Positions 1-8,520 of a stretch of DNA of 47,500 nt are shown here, piece by piece; within the stretch, counting starts at the first letter, position 1; every line of letters starts with the position of its first letter. The notes below the pieces were generated by a model that ran no database searches, was not told the DNA's origin, and saw only the letters and a list, made by a program, of their open reading frames with translations. This stretch comes from JBKPIY01 sp046730475 (lineage in GTDB: Bacteria; Actinomycetota; Thermoleophilia; Solirubrobacterales; 70-9), in the NCBI GenBank assembly GCA_046730475.1, contig JBKPIY010000039.1, positions 1 through 47,500 on the forward strand. The letters run 5' to 3'. A program made the translations under genes and the position numbers.

Positions 1-1613
1 GGGTGAGGCTGACCGCCGGTCAGCGGGAGGCCGTCGCCCGGATCGTCGCCGAGCTCGAAGGGGCTCCCCCCGGGGGCGGCGGCCGGCCGCCGGAGGGCGC
101 CGGCGGGCTCCTGCTGTGGGGCGTGACCGGCTCAGGGAAGACCGAGGTCTACATGGAGGCGGCGCGGGAGGCGCTCGCCCGGGGCCGGGGGGCAATCGTC
201 CTCGTCCCCGAGATCGCGCTCACCCCACAGACGGTGGCACGGTTCCGCCGCCGCTTCGGCGAGGCGGTCGCCCTCCTCCACTCCCGGATGCCCGTCGGCG
301 CCCGCTACGACGAATGGCGGCGACTTCGCGCCGGCGAGGCCAGGATCTGCGTCGGGCCCCGCTCGGCCGCTTTCGCCCCCGTCCGGGACCTCGGCCTGGT
401 GGTGATCGACGAGGAGCACGACTCCTCCTACAAGCAGGAGGGCGACCCGCGCTACGACGCCCGTGAGGTGGCCGCCCGCAGGGCCGGGCTCTGTGACGCC
501 GTCCTCGTCGCCGGCAGTGCCACCCCGCGCCCGGAGAGCTGGCACTCGCTGCCGCGGCTCGAGCTCCCGCGCCGGCTCGACGGGCTCTCGCTCCCGGGGG
601 TGGAGGTCGTGGACATGCGCGGCGGGGTCCAGGGACCGCTCCACCGCCGGACGATCGAGGCGTTCGCCCGGCTCGCCGACGCCGGCGGCAAGGCGATCCT
701 CCTGGTCAACCGGCGCGGGTGGTCGACCTATCTGGTCTGCCGCTCGTGCGGCCACGACTGGCGCTGCCCGGATTGCGACGTCTCGCTCGTCCATCACCGC
801 ACTGATGACCTGCTCCGCTGCCACCACTGCGGCCACACCGAGGCCTCCCCGGCGAGCTGCCCCGAGTGCTCCTCGGTGACGATCGCCCGGGCCGGATCGG
901 GAACCCAGCGGATCGAGTCCGAGCTGGGCGGGCTGCTCGAGTCGATCCCGATCTTCCGGCTCGACTCCGACACGGCCGCCGGGGGCGAGGGCCCCGCCGA
1001 GGTCCTGCGGCGGTTCGAGCGCGCCGAGGCGGCGGTGCTGGTCGGGACCCAGATGGTCGCCAAGGGCCACGACTTCCCCGGGGTCACCCTGAGCGTGGTC
1101 CTCGACGCCGACGCCGCCCTCCGGCTCCCCGACTTCCGCTCCGAGGAGCGCACCTTCTCCCTGATCACCCAGCTCGCCGGGCGTAGCGGCCGGGGCGAGG
1201 CGGGTGGAAGGGTGATCGTGCAGACCCTCGCCCCCGAGGCGCCCAGCATCCGCCACGCGGCCCACCACGACGCCGCGGGCTTCCTCGGTGGGGAGCTCGA
1301 GCGGCGCCGAGCGCTCCGCTATCCGCCCTTCTCTCACCTGATCGAGATCGTGCTCGCCGCGGCCGACGAGGACCGGGCCGAGCGGGCCGCCACCGAGCTC
1401 GGCCCGCTGGTCCGCGGCTCGCTCCCGGCCGAGGCTGAGCTACTGGGGCCCGCGCCCCTGTTTCGCCTCCGCCGTCGCCACCGCCGTCGCCTCCTGGTCA
1501 AGGCCGGGAGGCGCCCGCCCGCCGTGGCCGCGGTCCGGGAGGCGGTCCAGGTCGCCGCCGGGCGCAAGTCGATGCGCGACGTCTCGATCTCGGTCGACGT
1601 CGAGCCGCAGTAG
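1..1613 (+). CDS. priA: primosomal protein N' (PriA), 5'-truncated by window edge
   Basis: PriA is the superfamily 2 helicase that rebuilds replication forks and loads the replicative helicase. Only the helicase half is in the window. It opens with an LTAGQ segment that normally lies well inside PriA, so the GTG at position 3 is probably internal and the 3'-DNA-binding domain lies upstream. Counting from that GTG: Walker A GVTGSGKT at 40-47, the DEEH box at 136-139, and eight zinc-ligand cysteines at 246, 249, 255, 258, 273, 276, 286 and 289, which insert in the helicase lobe as in all PriA proteins. Motif VI (QLAGRSGRG) follows near 395. All four zinc pairs are intact, so the protein should be functional. 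The position before def/fmt/rpe matches actinobacterial gene order. Confidence 0.95.
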   Translation, partial: VRLTAGQREAVARIVAELEGAPPGGGGRPPEGAGGLLLWGVTGSGKTEVYMEAAREALARGRGAIVLVPEIALTPQTVARFRRRFGEAVALLHSRMPVGARYDEWRRLRAGEARICVGPRSAAFAPVRDLGLVVIDEEHDSSYKQEGDPRYDAREVAARRAGLCDAVLVAGSATPRPESWHSLPRLELPRRLDGLSLPGVEVVDMRGGVQGPLHRRTIEAFARLADAGGKAILLVNRRGWSTYLVCRSCGHDWRCPDCDVSLVHHRTDDLLRCHHCGHTEASPASCPECSSVTIARAGSGTQRIESELGGLLESIPIFRLDSDTAAGGEGPAEVLRRFERAEAAVLVGTQMVAKGHDFPGVTLSVVLDADAALRLPDFRSEERTFSLITQLAGRSGRGEAGGRVIVQTLAPEAPSIRHAAHHDAAGFLGGELERRRALRYPPFSHLIEIVLAAADEDRAERAATELGPLVRGSLPAEAELLGPAPLFRLRRRHRRRLLVKAGRRPPAVAAVREAVQVAAGRKSMRDVSISVDVEPQ

Positions 1614-1627
1614 CGGCGGCGCCGGCC

Positions 1628-3091
1628 TCAGGTGAGGATCAGGGTCAGCTTCCTGGCCTTTCGCCGCGCCGGCAGCCTCGGGCCGGGCTTCGATGGATCG
1701 GTGTAGCCGGGAAGGAAGCGGACCCTGGCCTTCACCACGAGCCGCCGCGCCCGCTCCAGGGTCGCCCTGGCCGCGCCGCGCGGGATCACCTGGAGCTTGT
1801 AGAGCCCCGGCTTCCTCTTACTCTTCGAGGATCTCTTCAGCCCCTTGCCGGAGAGGATCAGCTTCCCGGGGCCGGGGATCTTGACGAACAGCGCCGCCGT
1901 TCCCTTCGCGCGGTGCCGTCTCAGCTTCCCGAGCCTGATTGCGTTCGGCCCCTCGACGAAGCGGATTCGCTGGTTGTCGGCGTCGACGATCAGATACCCG
2001 CCGTTGGGGGTGGCGGAGACCGCCTCGGGGCCGTTCAGCTCGGCCGCCTTCGCGTCGCCACCGTCGCCGCCGAAACCGGGGGTGCCGTTGCCGGCGACGG
2101 TGCGGATCCGGCCCGCCGGCGTCACCTCTCGAATCACGTTGTTGTTGTGGTCGGCGATCAGGACGCCGCCGTCGGGGAGCAGCGCCAACCCGCGCGGCCC
2201 GTCGAGCTCGGCGGAGGTGGCGGGACCGCCGTCCCCGGAGTAGCCCGAGGTGCCGTTGCCGGCGAAGGCGACGATGATGCCGTTCGGCTTCACCTTGCGC
2301 ACTACGTCGCTGGGGCCGTCTGCGATCAGGAAGCCGCCGCCCGGCAGGGGAAGGATGTCGTTGATCGTGTTGAAGGTCGCCGCCGTCGCCGACCCGCCGT
2401 TCCCCGTGTTTCCCGTCCCGCCGGTCCCCGCGACCGTGGTGATCGTCGCCGACCCCGACACGCTCGCCACCTTGCGGACCACCGGCGCCGGAATGTGGCT
2501 GCCGATCAGATAGCCGCTGCCCGGCAGGAGCCGCACCGACCGCGGGTAGTTGACCTGGGCGTCGCGCGCCGGTCCATTGTCCCCGCCATAGCTCGGCGTG
2601 CCATCCCCGGCGATCGTGAAGATCTTGCCGGCCGCGTTCACCATCCGCACCCGCTGGTTCGCGAAGTCGCCGATCAGGAAGCCTCCGCCCGAGAGCGGTG
2701 CCACCCCCCTCGGCGCATCGAGGTCCGCCGATATCGCGAGGCCGCCGTCGCCTCCGAACATGCAACCCATCGGGCCGGAGCCGGCCGCGGTGGAGACCGT
2801 GCCGGCCGGCGACACCCGCCGGATCGCGCAATTGAACGAGTCCGAGATCAGGTAGCCGCCGCTCGCGAGCATCGAGGCGAAGCGGGGGCCGAAGAGTTCC
2901 GCGGCCTTCGCCGGCCCGCCGTTGCCCGCGTACCCCGCGGTCCCGTTGCCCGCCACCGTGTGGATCTGGCCAGTCGAGGCACCCGCCGGGGCGGCGAGCG
3001 CGGAGCCGGCCGCGGCGAGAGCCGCCAGCCCGACGAGGAGGGGTCGTGTGCCCACGGGCCGACGGCCTCGGGCGCAGCGAGCGAGGTGCAT
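1628..3091 (-). CDS. secreted NHL-repeat beta-propeller protein
   Basis: The 487-residue protein starts with an Arg-rich n-region and a hydrophobic stretch ending in ALAAPAGAS, a likely Sec signal peptide of about 35 residues. Six repeats of roughly 55 residues follow. Each has a TVAGNGTxGYxGDGGPAxxAEL block, then a GGxLIxDxxNxxIRxV block; this is the NHL/SMP-30-like propeller pattern. The last 100 residues (IPGPGKLILSGKGLK and a Lys/Arg-rich end) resemble the small beta-sandwich tail common on secreted Solirubrobacterales proteins. It is probably an extracellular or wall-bound binding protein; the ligand is unknown. It sits opposite to its neighbours, between priA and def, so it looks like an insertion into a conserved housekeeping block. 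Confidence 0.8.
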   Translation of the reverse strand: MHLARCARGRRPVGTRPLLVGLAALAAAGSALAAPAGASTGQIHTVAGNGTAGYAGNGGPAKAAELFGPRFASMLASGGYLISDSFNCAIRRVSPAGTVSTAAGSGPMGCMFGGDGGLAISADLDAPRGVAPLSGGGFLIGDFANQRVRMVNAAGKIFTIAGDGTPSYGGDNGPARDAQVNYPRSVRLLPGSGYLIGSHIPAPVVRKVASVSGSATITTVAGTGGTGNTGNGGSATAATFNTINDILPLPGGGFLIADGPSDVVRKVKPNGIIVAFAGNGTSGYSGDGGPATSAELDGPRGLALLPDGGVLIADHNNNVIREVTPAGRIRTVAGNGTPGFGGDGGDAKAAELNGPEAVSATPNGGYLIVDADNQRIRFVEGPNAIRLGKLRRHRAKGTAALFVKIPGPGKLILSGKGLKRSSKSKRKPGLYKLQVIPRGAARATLERARRLVVKARVRFLPGYTDPSKPGPRLPARRKARKLTLILT

Positions 3092-3170
3092 GGCGCGCGC
3101 AGTATGCCAGTCGCTCCACCCGCGATCGCCGCCGCCCGGACTTGATGATCCGCGGTCGTCGTGGGCCTGG

Positions 3171-3211
3171 GCGTCATCCAGGCGTGCGTAGGTTGGAATC
3201 AGCCCATCTAG
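3171..3211 (+). promoter_or_regulatory. 41-bp conserved element, copy A, upstream of def
   Basis: This stretch begins GCGTCATCCAGG and ends TCTAG. It recurs with about 85% identity at 35614-35654 upstream of rnhB. In this copy the TCTAG end is part of a TAGACT -10-like box (3209-3214) lying 8 nt before the def ATG, so it is likely a promoter with a conserved upstream control region. Confidence 0.55.
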
Positions 3212-3222
3212 ACTCGGAGCCG

Positions 3223-3894
3223 ATGGCGGAGGAGCAAACGGACAACGTCGAGGTCCTCACCGACGACGCGCCGATCGAGGCGGGCGAGCCCGAAGGGCTT
3301 GACGCGGAGGCGGTCGAGAGGCGAACCGCCGCGCTCGCCCAGGTGCGGAAGTTCGGCGATCCCGTTCTTCGATCGACGGCCTCGCCGGTGACCGAGTTCG
3401 GCCCCCCCCTCGCCGAGGAGATCGATCGGATGGTCGAGATCATGCAGGGCGCGATCGGGGTCGGGCTGGCCGCGACCCAGCTCGGCGTCCTGCGGCGGCT
3501 GCTCGTCTTCCAGGCGGGGTCGGATGCCCCTCCGACTGTCCTCGTCAACCCCGCGATCGAGTGGAGCTCCGATCTCCTCGCCACCGCAGAGGAGGGCTGC
3601 CTCAGCATCCCCAAGGTGGTGGTGGACGTGGAGCGCCCCCTCCACATCCGGGTCACCGCCAGGGACGTGAGCGGCGATCCACTCTCGATCGAGGCCTCCG
3701 GGCTCGAGGCGCGGGTGATCCAGCACGAGGTAGACCACCTGAACGGCGTCCTCATCCTCCAGCGCACCACCCGCGACCAGCGCAAGGGGGCGCTGCGGGC
3801 GCTTCGCCAGGGCGAGGCGTACGTCCCGCCCCGCGACGAGGAGGCCGAGGACGGCGAGGAGACCGCCGAGCGGGACGGGGCCCCCGCCGGTTGA
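3223..3894 (+). CDS. def: peptide deformylase
   Basis: It removes the N-formyl group from nascent proteins, using a metal held by one Cys and two His. The three signature motifs are present in the 223-residue product: GVGLAATQ at 79-86, EEGCLSIP with metal ligand Cys126, and QHEVDHLNG with ligands His168 and His172 and catalytic Glu169. An acidic N-terminal extension of about 38 residues and an acidic C-terminal tail flank the core. The ATG at 3223 is chosen because a TAGACT box lies 8 nt upstream and homology starts well inside; longer in-frame readings run through the promoter. The stop overlaps the fmt TTG start (TTGA), so deformylase and formyltransferase are translationally coupled. Confidence 0.96.
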   Translation: MAEEQTDNVEVLTDDAPIEAGEPEGLDAEAVERRTAALAQVRKFGDPVLRSTASPVTEFGPPLAEEIDRMVEIMQGAIGVGLAATQLGVLRRLLVFQAGSDAPPTVLVNPAIEWSSDLLATAEEGCLSIPKVVVDVERPLHIRVTARDVSGDPLSIEASGLEARVIQHEVDHLNGVLILQRTTRDQRKGALRALRQGEAYVPPRDEEAEDGEETAERDGAPAG

Positions 3895-4802
3895 GGACCG
3901 CCTACCTGGGGACATCGGCCTTCGCCGCCACGGTCCTTCGTGCGCTCGCGGCCACCCCCCACCGCCCGGCGCTGGTGGTAACGCCGCCGGATCGGCGCGC
4001 CGGCCGGGGCCGGCGGATGTCGCCGCCGCCCGCCGCCGACGCCGCCCGCGAGCTCGGCCTAGACGTCCACCAGACCGCGAGCGTCAACGCTCCCGAATCA
4101 ATCGAGCGGCTTCGCGCCCTCGCCCCAGAGGCGGCGGTGGTGTGCGCCTTCGGGCAGCTGATCCGGGAGCCGGTTCTGAGCGAGCTCCTGATGCTCAACG
4201 TCCATCCCTCGCTGATCCCCCGCTGGCGGGGGGCGGCGCCGATCGAGCGCGCGATCATGGCGGGCGACGCCCGCACCGGGGTGACGATTATGCGAGTCAC
4301 CGAGGGCCTCGACTCGGGGCCGGTGGCCCTCCAGGAGGCGATCGAGATCGCTGAGGGGGAGGGGTTCGAGTCGCTCTCGGCCCGGCTCGCCGAGCTCGGA
4401 GGGCGCCTCGCCGTCGAGGCGCTCGACCGGCTCGAGCGCGGCGAGCTTAAGTTCCGCGACCAGGACGATGCGGCGGCCACCTACGCCGACAAGATCGCGC
4501 CCGAGGAGCGGCGACTGGATCCCCGCCGCCCGGCGGGGGAGCTGGAGCGGGCGGTGCGCGCCCTCAACCCCCGGATCGGCACCTACCTCGAGCTCGAGGG
4601 CGGCGCCCGCCTCGGCGTGCGCGCCGCGCGCGCCGAGGCGGGCGGTCCGCCCGCGGGGGAGATCAGGGCGGAGGGCAGCAGCCTGGTGCTCGGATGCGCG
4701 GACCGCGCCCTTCGCCTCGAGACGGTGCAGGCGCCCGGCGGGCGGCCGATGGCGGCGGCCGATTTCCTGCGCGGCCACGTGCCCCCTCCACGGGCGATGT
4801 AG
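3891..4802 (+). CDS. fmt: methionyl-tRNA formyltransferase
   Basis: It transfers a formyl group from 10-formyl-THF to initiator Met-tRNA. The 303-residue product begins MRTAYLGTSAFAATVL, the usual Rossmann start. The catalytic triad is visible: Asn103 and His105 in NVHPSLIPRWRGAAPI, and Asp141 in TEGLDSGPV. The C-terminal tRNA-binding domain starts near residue 200. The TTG start overlaps the def stop by 4 nt; no better start exists and the N-terminus matches the family. The usual actinobacterial neighbour rsmB/fmu does not follow; a small zinc-ribbon gene and rpe do. Confidence 0.95.
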   Translation: MRTAYLGTSAFAATVLRALAATPHRPALVVTPPDRRAGRGRRMSPPPAADAARELGLDVHQTASVNAPESIERLRALAPEAAVVCAFGQLIREPVLSELLMLNVHPSLIPRWRGAAPIERAIMAGDARTGVTIMRVTEGLDSGPVALQEAIEIAEGEGFESLSARLAELGGRLAVEALDRLERGELKFRDQDDAAATYADKIAPEERRLDPRRPAGELERAVRALNPRIGTYLELEGGARLGVRAARAEAGGPPAGEIRAEGSSLVLGCADRALRLETVQAPGGRPMAAADFLRGHVPPPRAM

Positions 4803-4809
4803 CGACCGC

Positions 4810-4815
4810 TACCCT
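4810..4815 (+). promoter_or_regulatory. -10 box TACCCT of the zinc-ribbon gene
   Basis: TACCCT lies 9 nt before the GTG at 4825 and no Shine-Dalgarno sequence is visible. This fits a leaderless transcript starting at or next to the GTG. Confidence 0.5.
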
Positions 4816-4824
4816 GCTCTCGTC

Positions 4825-5100
4825 GTGGCCGAGCGAACCAACGGCGGCCTCGGTGGGCCGACCAAGGTCCAGCGAGCGGAGGGAGGCCTCCTCAAGCGTC
4901 CCAACTGCCCGGGGTGCGGGGAGCCGTGGCTGCGCCCGGCCCAGCTTCCCGGCCGCTTCGTTTGCGTCTACTGCCTGTGCCGCTACGAGCTCGTTTCGCA
5001 ATGCCCCAACTGCGGCGAGCACCAGACGATCAGCCGAATGAGCCGCACCGAGGACATGCGCTGCCAGAGCTGCGGGCAGTCGATGCTGCGGCCGATCTGA
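4825..5100 (+). CDS. small multi-zinc-ribbon protein, function unknown
   Basis: A 91-residue protein with nine cysteines in zinc-ribbon spacing: Cys28-x2-Cys31, Cys47-x2-Cys50 (plus Cys52), Cys60-x2-Cys63 and Cys80-x2-Cys83. Four CxxC knuckles could form two treble-clef or rubredoxin-like ribbons. There is no membrane segment. The GTG start at 4825 is set by the TACCCT box 9 nt upstream and by the fact that the preceding reading frame only overlaps fmt. I do not recognise the family; an RNA- or ribosome-associated role is only a guess from the neighbours fmt and rpe. It occupies the place where rsmB is usual in actinobacteria. Confidence 0.75.
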   Translation: MAERTNGGLGGPTKVQRAEGGLLKRPNCPGCGEPWLRPAQLPGRFVCVYCLCRYELVSQCPNCGEHQTISRMSRTEDMRCQSCGQSMLRPI

Positions 5101-5149
5101 TCTCGACCCGTTAGGGACCGCCCGCTCCCGTACAGTCCGCCCAGTCCCG

Positions 5150-5857
5150 ATGGAGGCCGCGACCGACAGCGCCACCACCTCGCGCCGCAGCCTGTTCGCC
5201 GGGCCGCGGGTTGTCCCCTCGATCCTCTCCTCCGACTTCTCGCGGCTCGGCTCGCAGATCGACGAGGTGATGGCCGCCGGCGCCCGGGTGATCCACGTCG
5301 ACGTGATGGACGGCCACTTCGTCCCACCGATCACGATCGGCCCTCTGGTCGCCGCCTCGATCTCCGACCGGGTCCACGCCGCGGGCGGCGCCATCGACGT
5401 CCACATGATGATCGAGCGGCCCGAGGCCCAGATCGAGGAATTCGCGCGGGCGGGCGCCGATTGCATCACCTTCCACGCGGAGGCCACCCCGCACGCGAAC
5501 CGCACCCTGTCTGCGATCCGGGAGCTCGGCTGCCTCGCCGGCCTTGCCCTCAACCCGGGGACTCCGGTCGAGGCAGCGGGCGAGCTCGCCGGCTACGCCG
5601 ACGTCGTCCTCTGCATGACGGTCAACCCCGGTTGGGGCGGCCAGGCGTTCATCGCCACCTCGCCGCACAAGGTCTCGCGGCTGCGCCGCCTCGTCGGCGG
5701 GGCGGCAATCGAGGTCGACGGCGGCATCGACACCGATACGGTGGCCGCCGTCGCGGAGGCGGGGGCGCGACTGTTCGTCACCGGCTCCGCCGTGTTCGAC
5801 GCCACCGACCCCGGCGCCGCCTACAGGGCGATCGCCGTGGCGGCGGGAGCCGACTAG
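5150..5857 (+). CDS. rpe: ribulose-phosphate 3-epimerase
   Basis: It interconverts ribulose 5-phosphate and xylulose 5-phosphate in the pentose phosphate pathway. The 235-residue TIM barrel shows the standard metal and catalytic motifs: VPSILSSDF, then HVDVMDGHFVP with Asp51 and Asp54, DVHMMIERP with His85, the NPGWGGQ loop, and EVDGGID with the second catalytic Asp. The N-terminus carries about 18 extra residues before the barrel. A TACAGT box at 5131-5136 gives a predicted transcript with a leader of only a few nucleotides. Its position downstream of fmt and upstream of the riboflavin genes is conserved in actinobacteria and fits supply of ribulose 5-phosphate to RibBA. Confidence 0.95.
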   Translation: MEAATDSATTSRRSLFAGPRVVPSILSSDFSRLGSQIDEVMAAGARVIHVDVMDGHFVPPITIGPLVAASISDRVHAAGGAIDVHMMIERPEAQIEEFARAGADCITFHAEATPHANRTLSAIRELGCLAGLALNPGTPVEAAGELAGYADVVLCMTVNPGWGGQAFIATSPHKVSRLRRLVGGAAIEVDGGIDTDTVAAVAEAGARLFVTGSAVFDATDPGAAYRAIAVAAGAD

Positions 5858-5869
5858 GGCCCTGCGGCG

Positions 5870-6955
5870 GTGCCGGGCGAAGCCGACGGCGCCCGCCGCC
5901 TGATGCCCGACCTCGCCCGGTTCGCGGGCCCGTCGGTGCCGGGGCAGGGGGACCTGCGGCCCTTCCTTCGCCGGCTCGCGGGGCTGGTCGCGCTGATCCT
6001 CCTGCTCCAGCTCGCGGGGACGATCGGGTTCATGATCACCGAGAACGTTTCCGCCTGGAGGGGATTCCTGTGGGCGCTCGACACGATCGCGACGATCGGC
6101 TCGATTCCCGATCCTCCCGATGTTGACGGCCAGATCGTCAAGGTCGTCCTGATCATGCTCGGGGTCGGGGCGCTGTTCTACGCGCTGGTGACCGTGACCG
6201 AGTTCTTCGTCGCGGGCCACCTCAGCGGGCTTCTCGAGGCGCGCCGTACCCTTCGCAGGATCCGATCGCTCTCCGACCACCACGTGATCTGCGGCTTCGG
6301 CCGCGTCGGCCGCCAGGTGGCGCGTGATCTCGACGCCGCCGGGGACCACTTCGTCGTCATCGACCTCCTCGAGGAGAACCGCGAGCTCGCCGAAGGCCTC
6401 GGTGCCCCCTTCCTGCTCGGTACCCCCTCCGACGACGAGATCCTCCGAGAGGCGGGGATTGAGCGGGCCCGGTCGGTGATCGCCTGCGTCGACTCCGACG
6501 CCGAGAACATCTTCATCTGCCTGACTGCGCGCGAGCTTCGCTCCGACATCACCATCGTCGCCAGGGCGAGCGTCGAGGACTCCGAGAAGAAGCTCCTTCG
6601 GGCGGGCGCCACCCGGGTGATCTCCCCCTACAAGACGAGCGGCGCGGAGATGGCGCGGCTCGCCCTGCGGCCGCAGGTGGCGGGAGCCCTCGAGGTCGCG
6701 CCCGAGTACCGGATGGAGGAGATCGAGGTCCCGGAGAGCTGCGAGGGGGTGGGCCGGACGATCGGCGACGTCCGCGGCGCCACCCTGATCGCGGCGCTGC
6801 GCCGCGCCGCGGGGGACGTTGAGCCTCAGCCGGCGGCGGAGACGACCTTGCGGCCAGGCGACGTCCTGGTGGCGATGGGGACGGTCGACGCGCTCCGCCG
6901 CCTGGAGGGGCTCTTCACCTCCACCCGGCCGGCACCCGAGCCGACGGTGGGTTAG
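5870..6955 (+). CDS. two-helix cation channel with RCK (TrkA-N/TrkA-C) domains, atypical filter
   Basis: The 361-residue protein has the layout of an RCK-gated potassium channel: TM1 about 36-56, a pore loop, TM2 about 90-113, then a cytosolic NAD-binding RCK domain starting HVICGFGRVGRQV (about 138-150) and a C-terminal TrkA-C domain from about 280. The filter, normally TVGYGD, reads TIGSIPDP (75-82): Tyr is replaced by Ser and the second Gly by Ile. The rest of the pore helix and TM2 look intact, so this is a divergent channel rather than a broken one. Ion selectivity cannot be assumed to be potassium. The start is uncertain; GTG 5870 and the ATG 33 nt downstream both work. The gene follows rpe by 12 nt and may be co-transcribed. 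Confidence 0.82.
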   Translation: MPGEADGARRLMPDLARFAGPSVPGQGDLRPFLRRLAGLVALILLLQLAGTIGFMITENVSAWRGFLWALDTIATIGSIPDPPDVDGQIVKVVLIMLGVGALFYALVTVTEFFVAGHLSGLLEARRTLRRIRSLSDHHVICGFGRVGRQVARDLDAAGDHFVVIDLLEENRELAEGLGAPFLLGTPSDDEILREAGIERARSVIACVDSDAENIFICLTARELRSDITIVARASVEDSEKKLLRAGATRVISPYKTSGAEMARLALRPQVAGALEVAPEYRMEEIEVPESCEGVGRTIGDVRGATLIAALRRAAGDVEPQPAAETTLRPGDVLVAMGTVDALRRLEGLFTSTRPAPEPTVG

Positions 6956-6962
6956 GGCACCT

Positions 6963-8348
6963 CTATCCGCTCTCGTCGGCGGCGAGCTGGAGCTCGAGCT
7001 CCTCGGTCGAACCCGGCCGAACCCGGTCGGCGGCCCGCGGATGCGGGCGACGGTAGATCAGGTAGAGCAGCGTGCACAGCATCCCCGCGGCGCCCAGGTA
7101 GCCGACCTCGACCCGGGTGAAATGGTCCGAGACCAGGGGCACCGTCGTCCAGACGACGAACACGACCGCGCAGGCGACCCAGCGGGCGGCGGCGCGGCGA
7201 ACCTGACCTTGGGCGACGGCCGCCTGGTTGAGGGTGGCCGCGCACAGGTACAGGCCCATCCCCACGCTGACGATCACGAGGTCGGAGCGCGGGTAGTCGA
7301 ACTTCTTCCCGAAGGCGATCTGCATCAGGTGGGGGCCTGCGACCAGCATCGCCGCCACCACCACCGAGGCGAACCCCGCGATCGCCAGGACCGTGATCCG
7401 GACCGAGGCCCGGAAGTCGGCCTCATTGGCCTCCGAGTAGAGCCGGGTGAGATGAGGGAGGAGCGCCGTCTGCACGGCCTGGAACAACTGGAGGGGGGCG
7501 CGGGCGATCATCAGGATGTTGAAGATGTACCCGGCGGCGGCGACCCCGGCGATCGCCTTGACCAGCAGGGGGCCGGCGTTGAGGAAGGTCTGCTCGCTGA
7601 GCATGATCAGGAACACGGCGGCCGCGAAGCCGCCTCCGTGGGCGAGGGTGAACTCGCTCGACGGCCCCTCGGCATCGTCCGGGACCGCGGCGCTCGGCTC
7701 CGGGGCGGCCTCCGGTATCCCCCGGCGCAGGAAGGCGAAGGGAACCACGATCAGCGAGAAGGTGGGGGCGGCGACGATGCCGAGGGCGACCGCGGTCTGC
7801 CCGGCGGCGATCCCGAGCGCCACCGCCAGCGGGAAGGCCGTCCGCGAGAGCGACTCGCAGATGATCAGGAGCGCGTACAGGGTCGCTCGGTGGCTGCCGG
7901 CGAGAAAGCCGCGGGCGAAGTAGCTGGCGCCGTATGCCGCCACCGCGCCGATCCCGATCCAGTACAGGGTGCTGTTCCCGTTCAGGAGGCCGTCCTCGAG
8001 CGGGCCGCGAAAGACGATCGCGATCGCGACGAACGAGAGGGAGACGCCGAGCTGGATCGTCGCGGCCACCCGCATCGGCCCCGCCACGGGCAGGCCGTGC
8101 GTGCTGCGCTCCGAGATCGTCCGCGAGAGAAGCTGCTCAACCGGCCGCTGAAGGACGGAGACGGTGATGAACACGGCTGACCACAGCACCGCCACCTCGC
8201 CGTATTGCTCCTTCGAGAGCTCGTGGGAGGCGATCGCGAAGTAGAGGTAGGTGATCAGGCCGGTCAGCCCGACCCCCACCGTCAGCAGCCCCGCGCGCCT
8301 TCCGTAGCTGCGCGTCTCGCTGTCGCCGCTCGCGCTCCGATCGCTCAT
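6963..8348 (-). CDS. polysaccharide flippase-like membrane protein (MOP/Wzx type)
   Basis: A 461-residue protein with about 12-14 hydrophobic helices spread over its whole length and a short hydrophilic loop near the middle (PEAAPEPSAAVPDDAEG). The pattern, length and N-terminus (LTVGVGLTGLITYLYFAIASHEL) fit the MOP superfamily of lipid-linked oligosaccharide flippases. The substrate cannot be told: no glycosyltransferase genes lie nearby. The ATG at 8348 was chosen because the predicted first helix starts soon after and a TAGGCT box (8359-8364 on this strand) lies 10 nt upstream. It is convergent with the RCK channel gene (7 nt apart) and divergent from ribD. Confidence 0.75.
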   Translation of the reverse strand: MSDRSASGDSETRSYGRRAGLLTVGVGLTGLITYLYFAIASHELSKEQYGEVAVLWSAVFITVSVLQRPVEQLLSRTISERSTHGLPVAGPMRVAATIQLGVSLSFVAIAIVFRGPLEDGLLNGNSTLYWIGIGAVAAYGASYFARGFLAGSHRATLYALLIICESLSRTAFPLAVALGIAAGQTAVALGIVAAPTFSLIVVPFAFLRRGIPEAAPEPSAAVPDDAEGPSSEFTLAHGGGFAAAVFLIMLSEQTFLNAGPLLVKAIAGVAAAGYIFNILMIARAPLQLFQAVQTALLPHLTRLYSEANEADFRASVRITVLAIAGFASVVVAAMLVAGPHLMQIAFGKKFDYPRSDLVIVSVGMGLYLCAATLNQAAVAQGQVRRAAARWVACAVVFVVWTTVPLVSDHFTRVEVGYLGAAGMLCTLLYLIYRRPHPRAADRVRPGSTEELELQLAADESG

Positions 8349-8473
8349 CGGACCGGGAAGCCTAGATGGCCGTTCCAGATCGCCGACCGCCCTCCAATCG
8401 GAGCGCCGCCCGGCCCGCCGCGACCGTGGCGCAATCTGGGCGCCCCTTTCCCCTGCCCTTGCCAACCGGTGGG

Positions 8474-8497
8474 TACACTGGTTGACTGACCAGTCAA
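8474..8497 (+). promoter_or_regulatory. ribD promoter with inverted repeat (candidate operator)
   Basis: A TACACT -10 box (8474-8479) is followed at once by TTGACTGACCAGTCAA (8482-8497), a perfect 7-bp inverted repeat around AC. The predicted transcript start falls inside it. The shape resembles TetR-family operators. No FMN riboswitch was found before ribD. Confidence 0.5.
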
Positions 8498-8520
8498 TCG
8501 GCGGGCCGGAGGTACGCCGA

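Noticed and set aside
8482..8520. TTG start for ribD, 13 codons upstream
   Set aside because: It falls inside the palindrome and before the GGAGG ribosome site; ATG 8521 is better.
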